DNA of 64,000 nucleotides from Polyodon spathula. Its lineage: Eukaryota > Chordata > Actinopteri > Acipenseriformes > Polyodontidae. The notes beneath the pieces were generated by a model, which saw only the letters and a list, made by a program, of their open reading frames with translations, did not search any database and had not been told where the DNA came from. Positions 32,757-46,040 of this stretch are shown here, in pieces. The number at the start of each line of letters is the position of its first letter. Position 1 is the first letter of the stretch. Position numbers and translations under genes: made by a program. The stretch lies in assembly GCF_017654505.1 (NCBI RefSeq), contig NC_054565.1:1297468-1361467 (forward strand), given 5' to 3'.

Positions 32757-34905
32757 TTCTTCATACTACTTGAGCAAGTGGATCGGTTACTATCGTGAGG
32801 TGGAAATAACAGTAAGTAGACTCGTTACTAGCTGGGTTATGTGGTGCATCTCCATTAAATGCAGCATTTGCTCGTTACTAGCTGGGTGTGTGCAGTGTGG
32901 TGCTCGTTACTAGCTGGGTGTGTGCAGTGTGGTGCTCGTTACTAGCTGGGTGTGTGCAGTGTGGTGCTCGTTACTAGCTGGGTGTGTCGTTACTAGCTGT
33001 GTGCAGTGTGGTGCTCGTTACTAGTGGGTGTGTGCAGTGTGGTGCTCGTTACTAGCTATGTTGTCGTTTAACAGACACAGTGCAGTGTGGTGCAGTGTGT
33101 GTGCTCGTTACTAGCTGGGTGTGTGCAGTGTGGTGCTCGTTACTAGCTGGGTGTGTGCAGTGTGGTGCTCGTTACTAGCTGGGTGTGTGCAGTGTGGTGC
33201 TCGTTACTAGCTGGGTGTGTGCAGTGTGGTGCTCGTTACTAGCTGGGTGTGTGCAGTGTGGTGCTCGTTACTAGCTGGGTGTGTGCAGTGTGGTGCTCGT
33301 TACTAGCTGGGTGTGTGCACTAGCTGGGTGTGTGCTGTGGTGCTCGTTACTAGCTGGGTGTGTGCAGTGTGGTGCTCGTTACTAGCTGGGTGTGTGCAGT
33401 GTGTGGTTACTAGCTGGGTGTGTGCGTGTACTAGCTGGGTGTGTGCAGTGTGGTGCTCGTTACTAGCTGGGTGTGTGCAGTGTGGTGCTCGTTACTAGCT
33501 GGGTGTGTGCAGTGTGGTGCTCGTTACTAGCTGGGTGTGTGCAGTGTGGTGCTCGTTACTAGCTGGGTGTGTGCAGTGTGGTGCTCGTTACTAGCTGGGT
33601 GTGTGCAGTGTGGTGCTCGTTACTAGCTGGGTGTGTGCAGTGTGGTGCTCGTTACTAGCTGGGTGTGTGCAGTGTGGTGCTCGTTACTAGCTGGGTGTGT
33701 GCAGTGTGGTGCTCGTTACTAGCTGGGTGTGTGCAGTGTGGTGCTCGTTACTAGCTGGGTGTGTGCAGTGTGGTGCTCGTTACTAGCTGGGTGTGTGCAG
33801 TGTGGTGCTCGTTACTAGCTGGGTGTGTGCAGTGTGGTGCTCGTTACTAGCTGGGTGTGTGCAGTGTGGTGCTCGTTACTAGCTGGGTGTGTGCAGTGTG
33901 GTGCTCGTTACTAGCTGGGTGTGTGCAGTGTGGTGCTCGTTACTAGCTGGGTGTGTGCAGTGTGGTGCTCGTTACTAGCTGGGTGTGTGCAGTGTGGTGC
34001 TCGTTACTAGCTGGGTGTGTGCAGTGTGGTGCTCGTTACTAGCTGGGTGTGTGCAGTGTGGTGCTCGTTACTAGCTGGGTGTGTGCAGTGTGGTGCTCGT
34101 TACTAGCTGGGTGTGTGCAGTGTGGTGCTCGTTACTAGCTGGGTGTGTGCAGTGTGGTGCTCGTTACTAGCTGGGTGTGTGCAGTGTGGTGCTCGTTACT
34201 AGCTGGGTGTGTGCAGTGTGGTGCTCGTTACTAGCTGGGTGTGTGCAGTGTGGTGCTCGTTACTAGCTGGGTGTGTGCAGTGTGGTGCTCGTTACTAGCT
34301 GGGTGTGTGCAGTGTGGTGCTCGTTACTAGCTGGGTGTGTGCAGTGTGGTGCTCGTTACTAGCTGGGTGTGTGCAGTGTGGTGCTCGTTACTAGCTGGGT
34401 GTGTGCAGTGTGGTGCTCGTTACTAGCTGGGTGTGTGCAGTGTGGTGCTCGTTACTAGCTGGGTGTGTGCAGTGTGGTGCTCGTTACTAGCTGGGTGTGT
34501 GCAGTGTGGTGCTCGTTACTAGCTGGGTGTGTGCAGTGTGGTGCTCGTTACTAGCTGGGTGTGTGCAGTGTGGTGCTCGTTACTAGCTGGGTGTGTGCAG
34601 TGTGGTGCTCGTTACTAGCTGGGTGTGTGCAGTGTGGTGCTCGTTACTAGCTGGGTGTGTGCAGTGTGGTGCTCGTTACTAGCTGGGTGTGTGCAGTGTG
34701 GTGCTCGTTACTAGCTGGGTGTGTGCAGTGTGGTGCTCGTTACTAGCTGGGTGTGTGCAGTGTGGTGCTCGTTACTAGCTGGGTGTGTGCAGTGTGGTGC
34801 TCGTTACTAGCTGGGTGTGTGCAGTGTGGTGCTCGTTACTAGCTGGGTGTGTGCAGTGTGGTGCTCGTTACTAGCTGGGTGTGTGCAGTGTGGTGCTCGT
34901 TACGG
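32580..34905 (+). repeat. 32-bp satellite array downstream of RCC1
   Basis: The unit is CTAGCTGGGTGTGTGCAGTG followed by TGGTGCTCGTTA, period 32. From about 33430 to 34902 roughly 46 copies are nearly identical; before that, units are truncated and mixed with RCC1 3' UTR sequence. It has no coding content. Confidence 0.95.
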
Positions 34906-36290
34906 CTATGTAAGTCTCTACCAGGTGCTGGTTTTTAATGTTTTCCTTGGTTCAGAGCTTTTCAGCACAGCCGCTAGCTTTTTGAAGTAACAGTTCAGAT
35001 GTTGGAAGAATGCTGCACGTTTGCTTTTGTGAAGGCTGAGGTGTAGTGTATTGGCAGTTTTTCTTTAGTTTTTTAATATAAGTTGACAAAGTCGCAGTCT
35101 GGCAGCATGTGAAGCATTTCATCACTAATTGGGTAAATGCAAACAATTTCACTTGCACAGCTGAGTTGAATTTCTATTGTGCCTGAAATCTCAAAGTGTA
35201 TAAGAGCTTCTTGAAGATGCCAGTAGTGTAAAGCATGTAGGGCTGTGTATGCTTACCTTTTTTATGTAGCATTTTTGATCAAACTGTTAATGGTAACTGA
35301 GCTGACCTAGCTGTAATGGGAGCTATTCTGACGTGGATGTTGCCCCCTAGAGAGTAGGCAATAGTACACAATAAACAATTTGATAGCAAATACATTTTCA
35401 GTTTTAAAAGTCTTATTTTGGGGGAGAGATGTCTGGGTATACTTGTGCAGTATTATAAGGAGCGTGATTTATTTGAGGGCTGGTTTATGTAATTTAGGGC
35501 AAGTTGAATTTGGTTTATTTTAAGTGACGGCCAGTTTTATTTACATCTGTTCTGTGTTTTTTTTTTTTTTTTTTTAATCCTGATTTTATCAAACAGAAAT
35601 GAATAAGCTTGTTGTAATGAGTGGGGAATTGATTCATCAATCCATCTCTAGAAGGTGACGTGAGGAATTATTTACATCAGGGTTCTGACTATTGCTCAAA
35701 TAAGTGCTGAATGTAAAATCTCTGTTTGGATTTGTGATTTTTTTTTTATGTGCAGGGGCTTTCCAACAGGAGGATAGAGTAATGTGTTATTTTAACAATG
35801 AATAAATACATTTTTTTCATAATTGAGTTTGGTTCGTGTGGTATTTGCTTTGTTCTTTTTAAATGAGTGTTATGTCCTGGAATATACTGGCTAAGGGCAG
35901 CCCGACTGCTACAGTCTAACAGTCTGTGTCTACTTGGCTTACACAGATACAGCTTGAACCCAGTTTGGAAAAAACTGAACAAACAAGTGGGATCATCCAT
36001 TCTACTTGTTACCTTTATTTATTTATTTATTTATTCCTTCCTTCCCCCATAGTTTAGACTGCTGTATGTTGAAGTCACCAAATACCACTTCACAATAAAA
36101 CCAACTGACACCGGTGCAGGCTGCATGCAGCTAGATTGCAGCAAGTTGTACGTTTTTGGGAACCAGCATGAACCCCTATAAGGAATATCACCCATAAAAC
36201 ACATTTTAAAACCTTTTCTAAGTTTCTTTTTTAATAACTAGATGGTGCATGGAATGTACAAGGACAGTCTTGCATATAAACTCTGAACAG
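34906..36290. other. Intergenic, no gene recognised
   Basis: AT-rich sequence with a T run at about 35559-35576 and a TTTA microsatellite at about 36014-36035. I see no coding exon. Confidence 0.45.
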
Positions 36291-36699
36291 TGCTGTGAGA
36301 GGGTGGTGGGCATTCACTGACACATTTTTATCTGCAGAGGACGCTGTTGTCCATGGCAACAGTAATCAGGACCACAGGGTTAACAACACAGGTAGACAGT
36401 CACAGGTCCAGTGCACTTGCAAGTGCTGAAAAATAATATTCCATAACCAAAGGCGAAAGCAAGAGAGAAAATTAAACACAGTAATAAAACTACCAACAAA
36501 CGCCCCCCCGCACCACAAACCAGTCAGCTTGGGTCTCTAACCTACGCTCTGCTATTCACTGTACACTGGGGTGGCCAAGGTTCCCCCAGCTCCCTGCACA
36601 CGTACGTAAAAATTATTTGTATTTCTCTTCTATTTAATATCGTCTGTCTTCCTCAGCCATGCTTGCTTGTCCCATTCTCTCGTTTCAGCCACTGGTGTT

Positions 36700-37760
36700 C
36701 CTGCCTTGGCTTATTTACACCGGCTTCCTAACCCAGTGTCACTGCGTTTCCCCTGTAATGGCCACCCGAATGGATAACAACATAGTTCTTATAGGTCCTG
36801 CTGATGTACAGGACCGGATGCTCGCTTCCCCGCACCTCCAGAGACAACACTGCCCCAAGACCTGTCGCTAATGCATCTGTCTGCCTGTAACCCGGGCTAC
36901 ATAGCACTGGCTTGCTACAGAGCCTGTGCTTCAGAGCAAGAATGGCCTTCTGGCACAGCTCCATCCAGTGGACTATTTGGAGCAGATTTCTGGGTGGTCC
37001 GTCAAGGGAGTAGCAAGCATGGCGAAGCTCGGGATGAACTTCCTATAATAGCCCTCTAGTCCAAAGAAGGAGTGCACCTTGGTTTTGGTCGTAGGGATTG
37101 GCTACTCAGCCAAGGCTTTCATCTTTGTCCGATCTGGCCACTCCCAACTCAATACCCCAAATATTCCGACTCACTTCACGGGCACATTTCCTTGGGTTAG
37201 CAGTGAGCCCAGTCTCCCGCAAGGATCGCAGCACCGCCGCGACTTTGTACAGGTGACTCGGCCAATCCTCACTGTGGATAACCACGTCATCCGCTGCAAA
37301 GTGGTTGGTGCTCCGTGCAACCCAAAGGGCTTGATCCTGAATTGGTGTAACCCGAAGGGAGTTTGTAACAGGACCTACGAGCCCTGTATATGAAAAGAGG
37401 GCGGGGCAAAGCCCTGTCAAATTTTTTATATGTATTTGACGAGCGAGGTGCCATTCGCCACATAATTGTTTGTTTTTGTTTTTATTTTGCATTTGTTTAT
37501 TTTAGAACAGGGTCTGTCCCTGGGGCCAGTAAAGGGGGTGATGCTGGAGTAGCACTGTTTCCAGGCAGCATAGCGGACGTTGGTTCGGCTGCCTGGTACT
37601 GCTCTGCCAGTTGGATCGCCTGATCCAGGGTGGCGAGTGCCTGCCGTTGCACCCTTTGGCACGGCTCTGGAGCCAAGCACTCCAGGAACTGCTTGACTTC
37701 AATCACCTCCACCCAACACTCCAATAAAACACATACAGAGAAGCCTCCCGAGACCAACCC
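36700..37760 (-). mobile_element. Broken Gypsy-type LTR retrotransposon
   Basis: On the minus strand, in order: a gag-like part (RVQRQALATLDQAIQLAEQY), a reverse-transcriptase part (FAADDVVIHSEDWPSHLYK, then TGLTANPRKCA) and an RNase H part (LATGLGAVLSLEVRGSEHPV, LYISR). These lie far too close together for an intact element, so large internal deletions have occurred, and frames are broken. The 36300-36650 flank may be LTR but is not resolved. Confidence 0.75.
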
Positions 37761-38500
37761 TCCACTACAACATACAGAGAACCCCCCGAGACCAACCCTC
37801 CACTACAACATACAGAGAACCCCCCGAGACCAACCCTCCACTACAACATACAGAGAACCCCCCGAGACCAACCCTCCACTACAACATACAGAGAACCCCC
37901 CCGAGACCAACCCCCCACTACAACATACAGAGACCAACCCTCCACTACAACATACAGAGAACCCCTGAGACCAACCCTCCAATACAACATACAGAGAACC
38001 CCCCCGAGACCAACCCTCCACTACAACATACAGAGAACCCCCCGAGACCAACCCTCCACTACAACATACAGAGAACCCCTGAGACCAACCCTCCACTACA
38101 ACATACAGAGAACCCCCCCAACCCTCCACTACAACATACAGAGACCAACCCTCCACTACAACATACAGAGAACCCCCCGAGACCAACCCTCCACTACAAC
38201 ATACAGAGAACCCCCCGAGACCAACCCTCCACTACAACATACAGAGAACCCCCCGAGACCAACCCTCCACTACAACATACAGAGAACCCCCCCGAGACCA
38301 ACCCTCCACTACAACATACAGAGAACCCCCCCGAGACCAACCCTCCACTACAACATACAGAGAACCCCCCCGAGACCAACCCTCCACTACAACATACAGA
38401 GAACCCCCCGAGACCAACCCTCCACTACAACATACAGAGAACCCCCCGAGACCAACCCTCCACTACAACATACAGAGAACCCCCCGAGAACCCCCACTGA
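37734..38500 (+). repeat. 38-bp minisatellite up to assembly gap
   Basis: About 20 copies of a unit containing ACCAACCCTCCACTACAACA then TACAGAGAACCCCCCGAG, with length changes in the C run. The array runs directly into the gap, so its true length is unknown. Confidence 0.95.
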
Positions 38501-39000
38501 NNNNNNNNNNNNNNNNNNNNNNNNNNNNNNNNNNNNNNNNNNNNNNNNNNNNNNNNNNNNNNNNNNNNNNNNNNNNNNNNNNNNNNNNNNNNNNNNNNNN
38601 NNNNNNNNNNNNNNNNNNNNNNNNNNNNNNNNNNNNNNNNNNNNNNNNNNNNNNNNNNNNNNNNNNNNNNNNNNNNNNNNNNNNNNNNNNNNNNNNNNNN
38701 NNNNNNNNNNNNNNNNNNNNNNNNNNNNNNNNNNNNNNNNNNNNNNNNNNNNNNNNNNNNNNNNNNNNNNNNNNNNNNNNNNNNNNNNNNNNNNNNNNNN
38801 NNNNNNNNNNNNNNNNNNNNNNNNNNNNNNNNNNNNNNNNNNNNNNNNNNNNNNNNNNNNNNNNNNNNNNNNNNNNNNNNNNNNNNNNNNNNNNNNNNNN
38901 NNNNNNNNNNNNNNNNNNNNNNNNNNNNNNNNNNNNNNNNNNNNNNNNNNNNNNNNNNNNNNNNNNNNNNNNNNNNNNNNNNNNNNNNNNNNNNNNNNNN

Positions 39001-39032
<32 letters not shown>
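38501..39032. other. 500-N assembly gap plus poly-G edge
   Basis: Exactly 500 N (38501-39000), followed by 32 consecutive G. The round number suggests a placeholder gap. Confidence 0.98.
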
Positions 39033-39037
<5 letters not shown>

Positions 39038-39044
39038 AGCGACC

Positions 39045-39699
39045 TGTGACAGAGAAAGAGTGAATCTTGGTTAGAAATCTCCCTCCCGATCTGTGAGGGC
39101 GCTGTGTAAAAGGAACAGAGTGCCCCGGCCTGGATGGTCTGACAATTCATTTCACTGAACTGTGACAGTCGGCCATCTAGAAAGGGGGCAGAGCTACGGT
39201 ACACTAAGTCATCGCCCCAGACAGGAAGCGATGTGGCAACCGCGGATCTTTGGAGAACCAAGGGGGCGTGACTGACAGTACAAAAGGGGGCGTGGCTAAG
39301 TTATCTGCTCTTTTGTTTGAGTTGCAACAGAACCGCTGAAACAGAACCACTGAGTGTTTAGTGTTTGTTTGATTTGTCGTGTCTAATTGTACTCGTTTGT
39401 TATTATCAGACGGCTGTTCACTAATAAATTGTATTTCACCACTTGCACGTCAGCACTCTCTCTGGACTTGTGATCGTGTGTGTCTTTGTGTGTGTATATA
39501 CTGTGTTTATTATTTTGGGACTGTAACACGTTGTTTGGAACAGTGTAATACACATTGCTGTGTACTGCCTGGGATTATTCTTTGCGATCGTCAGACCGGG
39601 ATTATAAAATAAACTTGTTTGGATCGTGAACTTTGTTGTCTGTCTTGTTTCGTAATCACATCACCTCTACACCTGCACACTGCAAACCACTTTGCCACA
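39045..39699 (+). mobile_element. Solo LTR with perfect 5-bp duplication
   Basis: It starts TGTGACAGAGAAAG and ends CACTTTGCCACA, with CGACC on both sides (39040-39044 and 39700-39704). AATAAA occurs near the 3' end. It differs in sequence from the LTR at 22129 but shares the TGTG...CACA ends. No internal region is attached. Confidence 0.82.
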
Positions 39700-39704
39700 C
39701 GACC

Positions 39705-42700
39705 CCTCACTTTTAAATATAGCACTACACCACTGCTGCAGAGCCCTCTATTATAGTACACAGGGATCCTCTATCAGTACTGTACAGGGGGTTAGAGAGA
39801 GAGAGAGGGGGGAGAGGGGGACAGTGAGGGAGGGAGAGAAAAAAGCATTCAGTCTATGTGGAAATCCAGATGAATGAATCTTTCTAGGAACTGCCCAACT
39901 ATAATATTGACTTTACATTAAGAGACGCTTTCAGTCCTCACACATCCTGTGAAATGTTTGCCACGGGGACCGGAGGGCTACAGGAAAAACAAACAGTCGC
40001 TTGAGAGCAGAGCAGCTCCCGGGCTCACTGCAATGAGCTCTCTGTGGGAGAGGGGAGACGGCTGGCAGTGGAGCACCTGACACACAGATAGTGACAGAGC
40101 ACAGAGAACACTGAGAGCATGCCGTGCAGTGGAACCTGTCACATCCCATTTCATTGGTTCCAGGGCCCGTTGGATATGCAGAAATATCATGGGGGTTAGT
40201 TTCCGCTGGAGCACAGCACTGGGGGCCTCATTTACGAAAGGGAGTTAGCGCGCACGTAAAGTAGTGAGCGTAACGTGCATGATAAATCAAAATTTACTGC
40301 TCCATTTACTAACAGAGAACGCATGAATTTACACGTGCACAGCATTTGGCTAATTTACATACCATACCGTGTCAAACAATGCATGTATTGTGAGCAATAA
40401 TTTAAAGTGCATGATAATGTCAGAGACTTACCCGTGACCACCGTGATACCAAAAGCCCCAGCAGTCCAGGCGTATCTTTTGGTCAGTAGGTTATTGTGCT
40501 TATTAAGGTGGCTTACATTGACCAGAAATGAGTGATCAACAGATACTGCGCTCAGCAGGGGACAGGCAGAGGCAACGTAAAGTGAAACTGCACTGCTTAC
40601 CTTTTAATTTTAACATGTATTCCTGAATGACACAGTTAAAATAAACAGTTAATACTCTCAAGCAGGGGAGTCAAGCATACAGCCCGCGGTACAGTTTCTG
40701 GCATTGATGTACTGTCTCGTTTTGGAATTCTTCTTTAAAAAACCTGCCTCTTTTATACAGCACACGTATTCAACATGTGCAGTCTGCCTTGTATGAGTGA
40801 CATTCCCATTAGCCAATCACAGCTCACAGAGGTAGTAAAATAGCCAATCAAATGGCACACAGGATCTGTTTCCTCATGCACACGTGTAACAGCACAGAAC
40901 ACATCTTTTTGATTAGGACAGCGAAGTGAAGTCTTGTTTAAATTATTTTACTTTGTGTAAAATTTTAAAATCAGCAGCCAAAAAGTAGTTGGCGATGTCA
41001 CGGAAGCGAAAGGTGGAGGCGGAACACAGAAGATTCCAAAATCGTTAGCCAGATGATTATTTGTTCAATGAATAATTTTGATTTGCAGTGCAACGGTTGC
41101 AGATATGACAGATTATAACATACAACATCACTGTGACACGCTGCACAAAGCAACGTACTTTTACTGGAAATCGAAGAAGCTATGGAGTCTTAACTAAAGG
41201 TTCATCTGAGAATGAGAAGAAAAAATGAAAGTGCTGTGGATGCTGTGAACAACACAACCACAGGAAAGGACTTTTTAAACTCAAGAATCCATGGAAAGTG
41301 CAGAATTACCTTGGAAGAAACTAACTGGGATTACAACAGAGGCTGCACCATACATGACAAAAGAGTGGACAGGCTAGAGAGCGCAGGAAAACATTAGAAA
41401 GAAATGCAGAAGCACTCACTTTCTTACACTGGATTCTGCATGATGTGGAGAAGGTGCAGAATTAGAAGGTGTGATGAGCATCGTTATCAAGAGTGTGAGA
41501 AATGAAGTGAAGAGTCCAGACAGAAGTCATGGAAAGCTCACTTCACAGGGTTCACTAATGCACAGCTTGTCAGTATCTTTGTTTCCAGGGCTGTTACAAA
41601 TGTCAGTAAAATACTGAGACTTAGCATTATATACGCTGATGCCTTTTTTTATTTATTTATTTATTTTACTGCAGGGTGTTACTAACAAGCCTTGAAAACA
41701 CATTTATATGACATTTCTGGTTTCCCCAGCGTGGCTAAACCTGGCTAATAAACAGAATAAACAGAATCGTTCCTCGCAGAAGTAAAATCTTCACACAGGC
41801 GTGGCTATTTGTTATTTCGTCGGGTTACGGATGGCCATCATGCACTTTGTCTCGCTCAACCCGGGTCAAAGCGTGTCAGGATGTGGGTCGCTGGGACCCG
41901 AGTGAACCGGGTACGACCCTGGCATGTGGTTTCACACTACGCGGGATTGTGACCCAGGTAGCAGAAAGCAGGCATGCACCGTTTCACATGAGGAGCCGTT
42001 TCAGAGCAAAATCACTGAAATCATTTTCATATGCATGGTTTGTTTTTGGGGGGGGGGGGGGGGGGGGGTTAGCCTATAAAGTTCAGGGGTGTGCAATTCA
42101 TATCGCCCGACTCTCAGGAGAAGAGTTGAATAAGGGACAGCAAGTTTTGCCATTATACTTTGCCTGTTGGACAAATATTATAATTTTTTTTCCTATGCTC
42201 GGTCTGCTGCTAGTAAAACACTCCAGTATATTTCTAGAGAGCCACGCAAGTTTCTGAAAACAGAATGGCAGAAGTCTAGCACAAAAGTGTCTGTCCCACC
42301 CCTATCACTTCTGATTGGCTAGCTGAAATGGCTGCCAAGTGAGCCGCTGGCAAGGCAAAGACTAATCTTTTAAACTTAAGGTATTATTTACGTTTTTTGT
42401 AAATTAGCAAATAAGTGATACTGCTTTCTTAATGCATAAACCTGACACTTAAATGCAGCAATCTAGTAAAGTTACAAAAAAACACCAAAGTCACAAAGGT
42501 ATTAGCAGATTAGAAACTTTGTGGTCAAGCGTGTACTGGGATGTTTAACGTTTACTGTTGAGACGCATTTCAAGATAAACTTGCAAAAAAAAAATTTAAT
42601 GATTTTTTTTTTTCGATTTTAGTGTTGCTTATCTAGTGTTCCATTTACATATATTTTAGATTTTAATGTATACTTAAAATGTTTTACTAGATTTAAGCTG

Positions 42701-43339
42701 AAGCAATATTAGTTAGGTATTGGACATGCACAATCCATTATTAATGAAGATCGACAAATGTGTTTATAATGATAGAAATAAAATGCTTATTATATATGAG
42801 ATTATCGGTACAATATTTTATTATTATTTTAAAAGAAAATACAGACAGTAAATCTCATGGCAATGTGTTTATGTATGAATTAATGTATGCATTTATTAAT
42901 GCATGCATTTACAAAACAAAATAAAATTTAAAAACCATCCGGGTATGAAAGCAGGATCACCCTGCTGCAGCGTGCTGGACGAGGGAAGCAGCTGTACAAT
43001 GCTGTGCACTCTTCACAAAAACACAAATGAGCACAAGAAAAAAACTATTTTGTCTTTGCAGAATTGAATGGAGCCTACTGGAAATACTGGGTTCAGCAGT
43101 TACAAAACTGAAAACTTCAAGAAAAATCAGAATTCCACAAAGCAGCAGTAATAGTTGGCAATGATGTTGTATCTGTGATGCAACATGAAACACTGTACAT
43201 CAGGAGCTGGATTCAGCTTGTAGAGAAAGAGCAGAAAAAAACAGGCAGAAGCTACTTTTATAATTTCAAGTACAGCTGGTTACAACTGTACTCTTCGTGT
43301 GTTACTTAAATTTACTAGCAACTGTGTTCCAAACTGCGC
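39705..43339. other. Intergenic, no gene recognised
   Basis: Contains a GA-rich stretch at about 39793-39842, a TTTA repeat near 41648 and a run of about 21 G at 42049-42069. Frames are short and show no family signature. Parts look like decayed DNA transposons but I cannot place ends. Confidence 0.4.
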
Positions 43340-43562
43340 TGAAAGAAACATTTCAGAAACAGAAAATAGGAGGCACTTTTTACACAGAGAATCGTGAGGG
43401 TCTGGAATCAACTTCCCCGGTAATGTTGTTGAAGCCGACACCCTGGGATCCTTCAAGAAGCTGCTTGATGAGATTCTGGGATCAATAAGCTACTACCAAC
43501 CAAACGAGCAAGATGGGCCGAATGGCCGCCTCTCGTTTGTAAACTTTCTTATGTTTTTATGT
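43340..43562 (+). mobile_element. CR1-like LINE 3' tail
   Basis: Matches the end of the copy at 21175 (AGGCACTTTTTACACAGAGA to TTTCTTATGTT). Only about 220 bp remain. Confidence 0.85.
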
Positions 43563-43592
43563 ACCTGATGCACATCCCCAGAGAGCACATAG

Positions 43593-43775
43593 CGCCTATA
43601 AATGAATGTGTGGGGTGCTCTATCACCCAGTCAGAGCCTATAAATGAATGTGTGGGGTGCTCTATCACCCAGAGTCAGAGCCTATAAATGAATGTGTGGG
43701 GTGCTCTATCACCCAGAGTCAGAGCCTATAAATGAATGTGTGGGGTACTCTATCACCCAAATTCAGAGCCTATAC
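43593..43775 (+). repeat. 44-bp tandem repeat
   Basis: About four copies of a unit containing CCTATAAATGAATGTGTGGG and GTGCTCTATCACCCAGA. Confidence 0.9.
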
Positions 43776-43779
43776 GTCT

Positions 43780-44425
43780 AGGGTGACCACCCGTCCCTAA
43801 TTGGGCAGGACAGTCCCGAAATGTAAAGATCAAGTGCCGGTCCTGGGCTTAATGCCTCCGGGACGGCATTTGTCCCGAATCTGTAGACACAGTGCAATCT
43901 TAGCACCACAGTCGAACCATAGCATATCTCATTATAGTGCATCATAGCACCACTCCTGCCGCATTATTTTGCAATCCCCGACACTCAGTCACTCGCCAGT
44001 TAAAACAATAAAAAGAAATGTATGTATATATCCAGGCGTGCTCCCAGAACCCTTCCACACCAGCATCTGATCTCACTCCGATAACGACTCTGCATCAACA
44101 TGCTGGAAAGGGTTTCAGACACAGTGCTGCATTTCTGTTCTTTCCTGAGTTTCCCGTTTTAAAAATGAATAAAGAGACAGAACAGCAACTCCAGTGACAG
44201 CCAAAGAGTCCACAACAACACAAGCGACAAATAAACCTATTTGAAATACCGACTTAAAGGAAAAACTAGCTCACAAACATTTTATGCTGGTTTCATTTCT
44301 AATCATTTTACTGTCACAGTCACTTCAACTAATCATTACCACCCCCCCGGCTCTTCGGGAGAAACAGAAAAAAAAAAATGTAAGTAGAGTGTCCTGTTTC
44401 TGCATTTTGAAAAGGTGGTCACCCT
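43780..44425. mobile_element. hAT-like element with 12-bp inverted ends
   Basis: AGGGTGACCACC on the left and GGTGGTCACCCT on the right are perfect inverted copies about 645 bp apart. The AGGGTGACCACCCGTCC start resembles fish hAT elements. No target duplication is visible. Confidence 0.5.
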
Positions 44426-45374
44426 TTCTGTGCCTCCCAATAACACCCTGGACCTGCTGCTGTAGCTGCTCTCAAGCTGATCTACAGCAATATGGATCTT
44501 AGCGTGAACACTTCACATCATTTCACAAACCACTGGATAAAGGCAGGCTGCTTTTGCAATCACCGTGCAATAGAGAATCACATTGCTGGTGCTAATCAGA
44601 GGTAAGAAGTGGCCTGTGAAGCCTGGGTCAGCCCTCCTTTAACAGCCCTATTTAGAGTACCTGCAGAGATTTGTAAAGCCTGCCTGTGCAATGCTGACCG
44701 AGGCCTGTGGGAAAGGGCTGGGAAACCCTTTCAAGCAGCAGGGAGCCTACCTGTTCCTCAGCTGGGTCGCGCTGCCTGCACTCCCACTGCTAGTCCCTGG
44801 GTCTCCTTTTCCCACTGTGTCCTAGTCCCAGAGGCTCTTGTCTCAGTTTATTCCAGGGTGTGGTGTTTGAGTTGCCCGTTGCTTTGCATGTCAACGTGCT
44901 CGAGTGGGAACCTGTTTAACACACAAGAGATAAGCTGTGAGTGGCCTCCTCACCTTTCCGCTTTGCTGTCAAAGGTAATAAGAATGACTTACAATACAGA
45001 ACATAGGCTTGCTTCACATGCAGACCACCTTTTTGTCACGCTATTTAGGTAGAACCTTTCAGGCAATTTGGGTTTACATGTAGTTTCCTTTTAGAGAGAA
45101 ACTCTCCTTCAAAACTCAATTGACCTAATTAATATGAGAGGGTATATTACAATATTTCTGCCTCTGTTCCAGTTTTGCCAAGCGGGCCGATTGATATCAT
45201 GCTGTTTTCTGAACTGGGTTTACAAGAAGTTTGTAGGATGTGTTGAAGAACCCAAGTGCAGCCTGCTTCACTTGGCGACCAAAAAGAAAAAGAAAGAAAA
45301 AGCAAAGGAAACAAAACAAAAACCCAGAAACACCAAAACACCAACACTGCATTAGAGATCGCTCTGACTGGCAG
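44426..45374. other. Intergenic, no gene recognised
   Basis: A 147-codon open frame at 44609-45052 has no recognisable domain or splice context, and I treat it as chance. Confidence 0.4.
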
Positions 45375-46040
45375 TTTACAAACAAGAGCTTATTGATCCC
45401 AGAATCTCATCAAGCCGCTTCTTGAAGGATCTCAAGGTGTCAGTTTCAACAACATTACTGGGGAGTTGGTTCCAGACCCTCACAATTCTGTGTAAAGTGT
45501 TCTGAATGCCTCTTTATCTAATCTCCACTTGTGACCCCTGGTCCTTGTTTCGTTTTTCAGGTCAGAAAAGTCCCTTGAATGCTTGAATTTTGAATGCTTG
45601 AATCAGATCGCTGCGTAGTCTTCTTTGTTCAAGACTGAATAGATTCAATTCTTTTAGCCTGTCTGCATGTGACATGCCTTTTAAACCCGGAATAATTCTG
45701 GTCGCTCTTCTTTGCACTCTTTCTAGAGCAGCAATATCCTTTTTGTAGCGAGGTGACCAGAACTGAACACAGTATTCTAGATGAGGTCTTACTAATGCAT
45801 TGTACAGTTTTAACATTACTTCCCTTGATTTAAATTCAACACTATATATCCGAGCATATTTGGCCTTTTTTTAGAGCTTCCCCACATTGTCTAGGTGAAG
45901 ACATTTCCGAGTCAACATAAACTCCTAGATCCTTTTCATAGATTCCTTCTTCAATTTCAGTATCTCCCATATGGTATTTATAATGCACATTTTTATTGCC
46001 TGTGTGCAGTACTTTACACTTTTCTCTCTTAAATGTCATA
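45375..46040 (-). mobile_element. CR1-like LINE 3' fragment, inverted
   Basis: The minus strand encodes KCKVLHTGNKNVHYKYHMGD, YEKDLGVYVDSEMS, and [20 protein letters not shown] followed by [15 protein letters not shown]. This is the CR1-type reverse transcriptase C-terminus. The reading is split into at least two frames. Confidence 0.87.

Noticed and set aside
38425..39261. 278-codon frame across the gap
   Set aside because: It runs through 500 unknown bases and poly-G, so it is an artefact.
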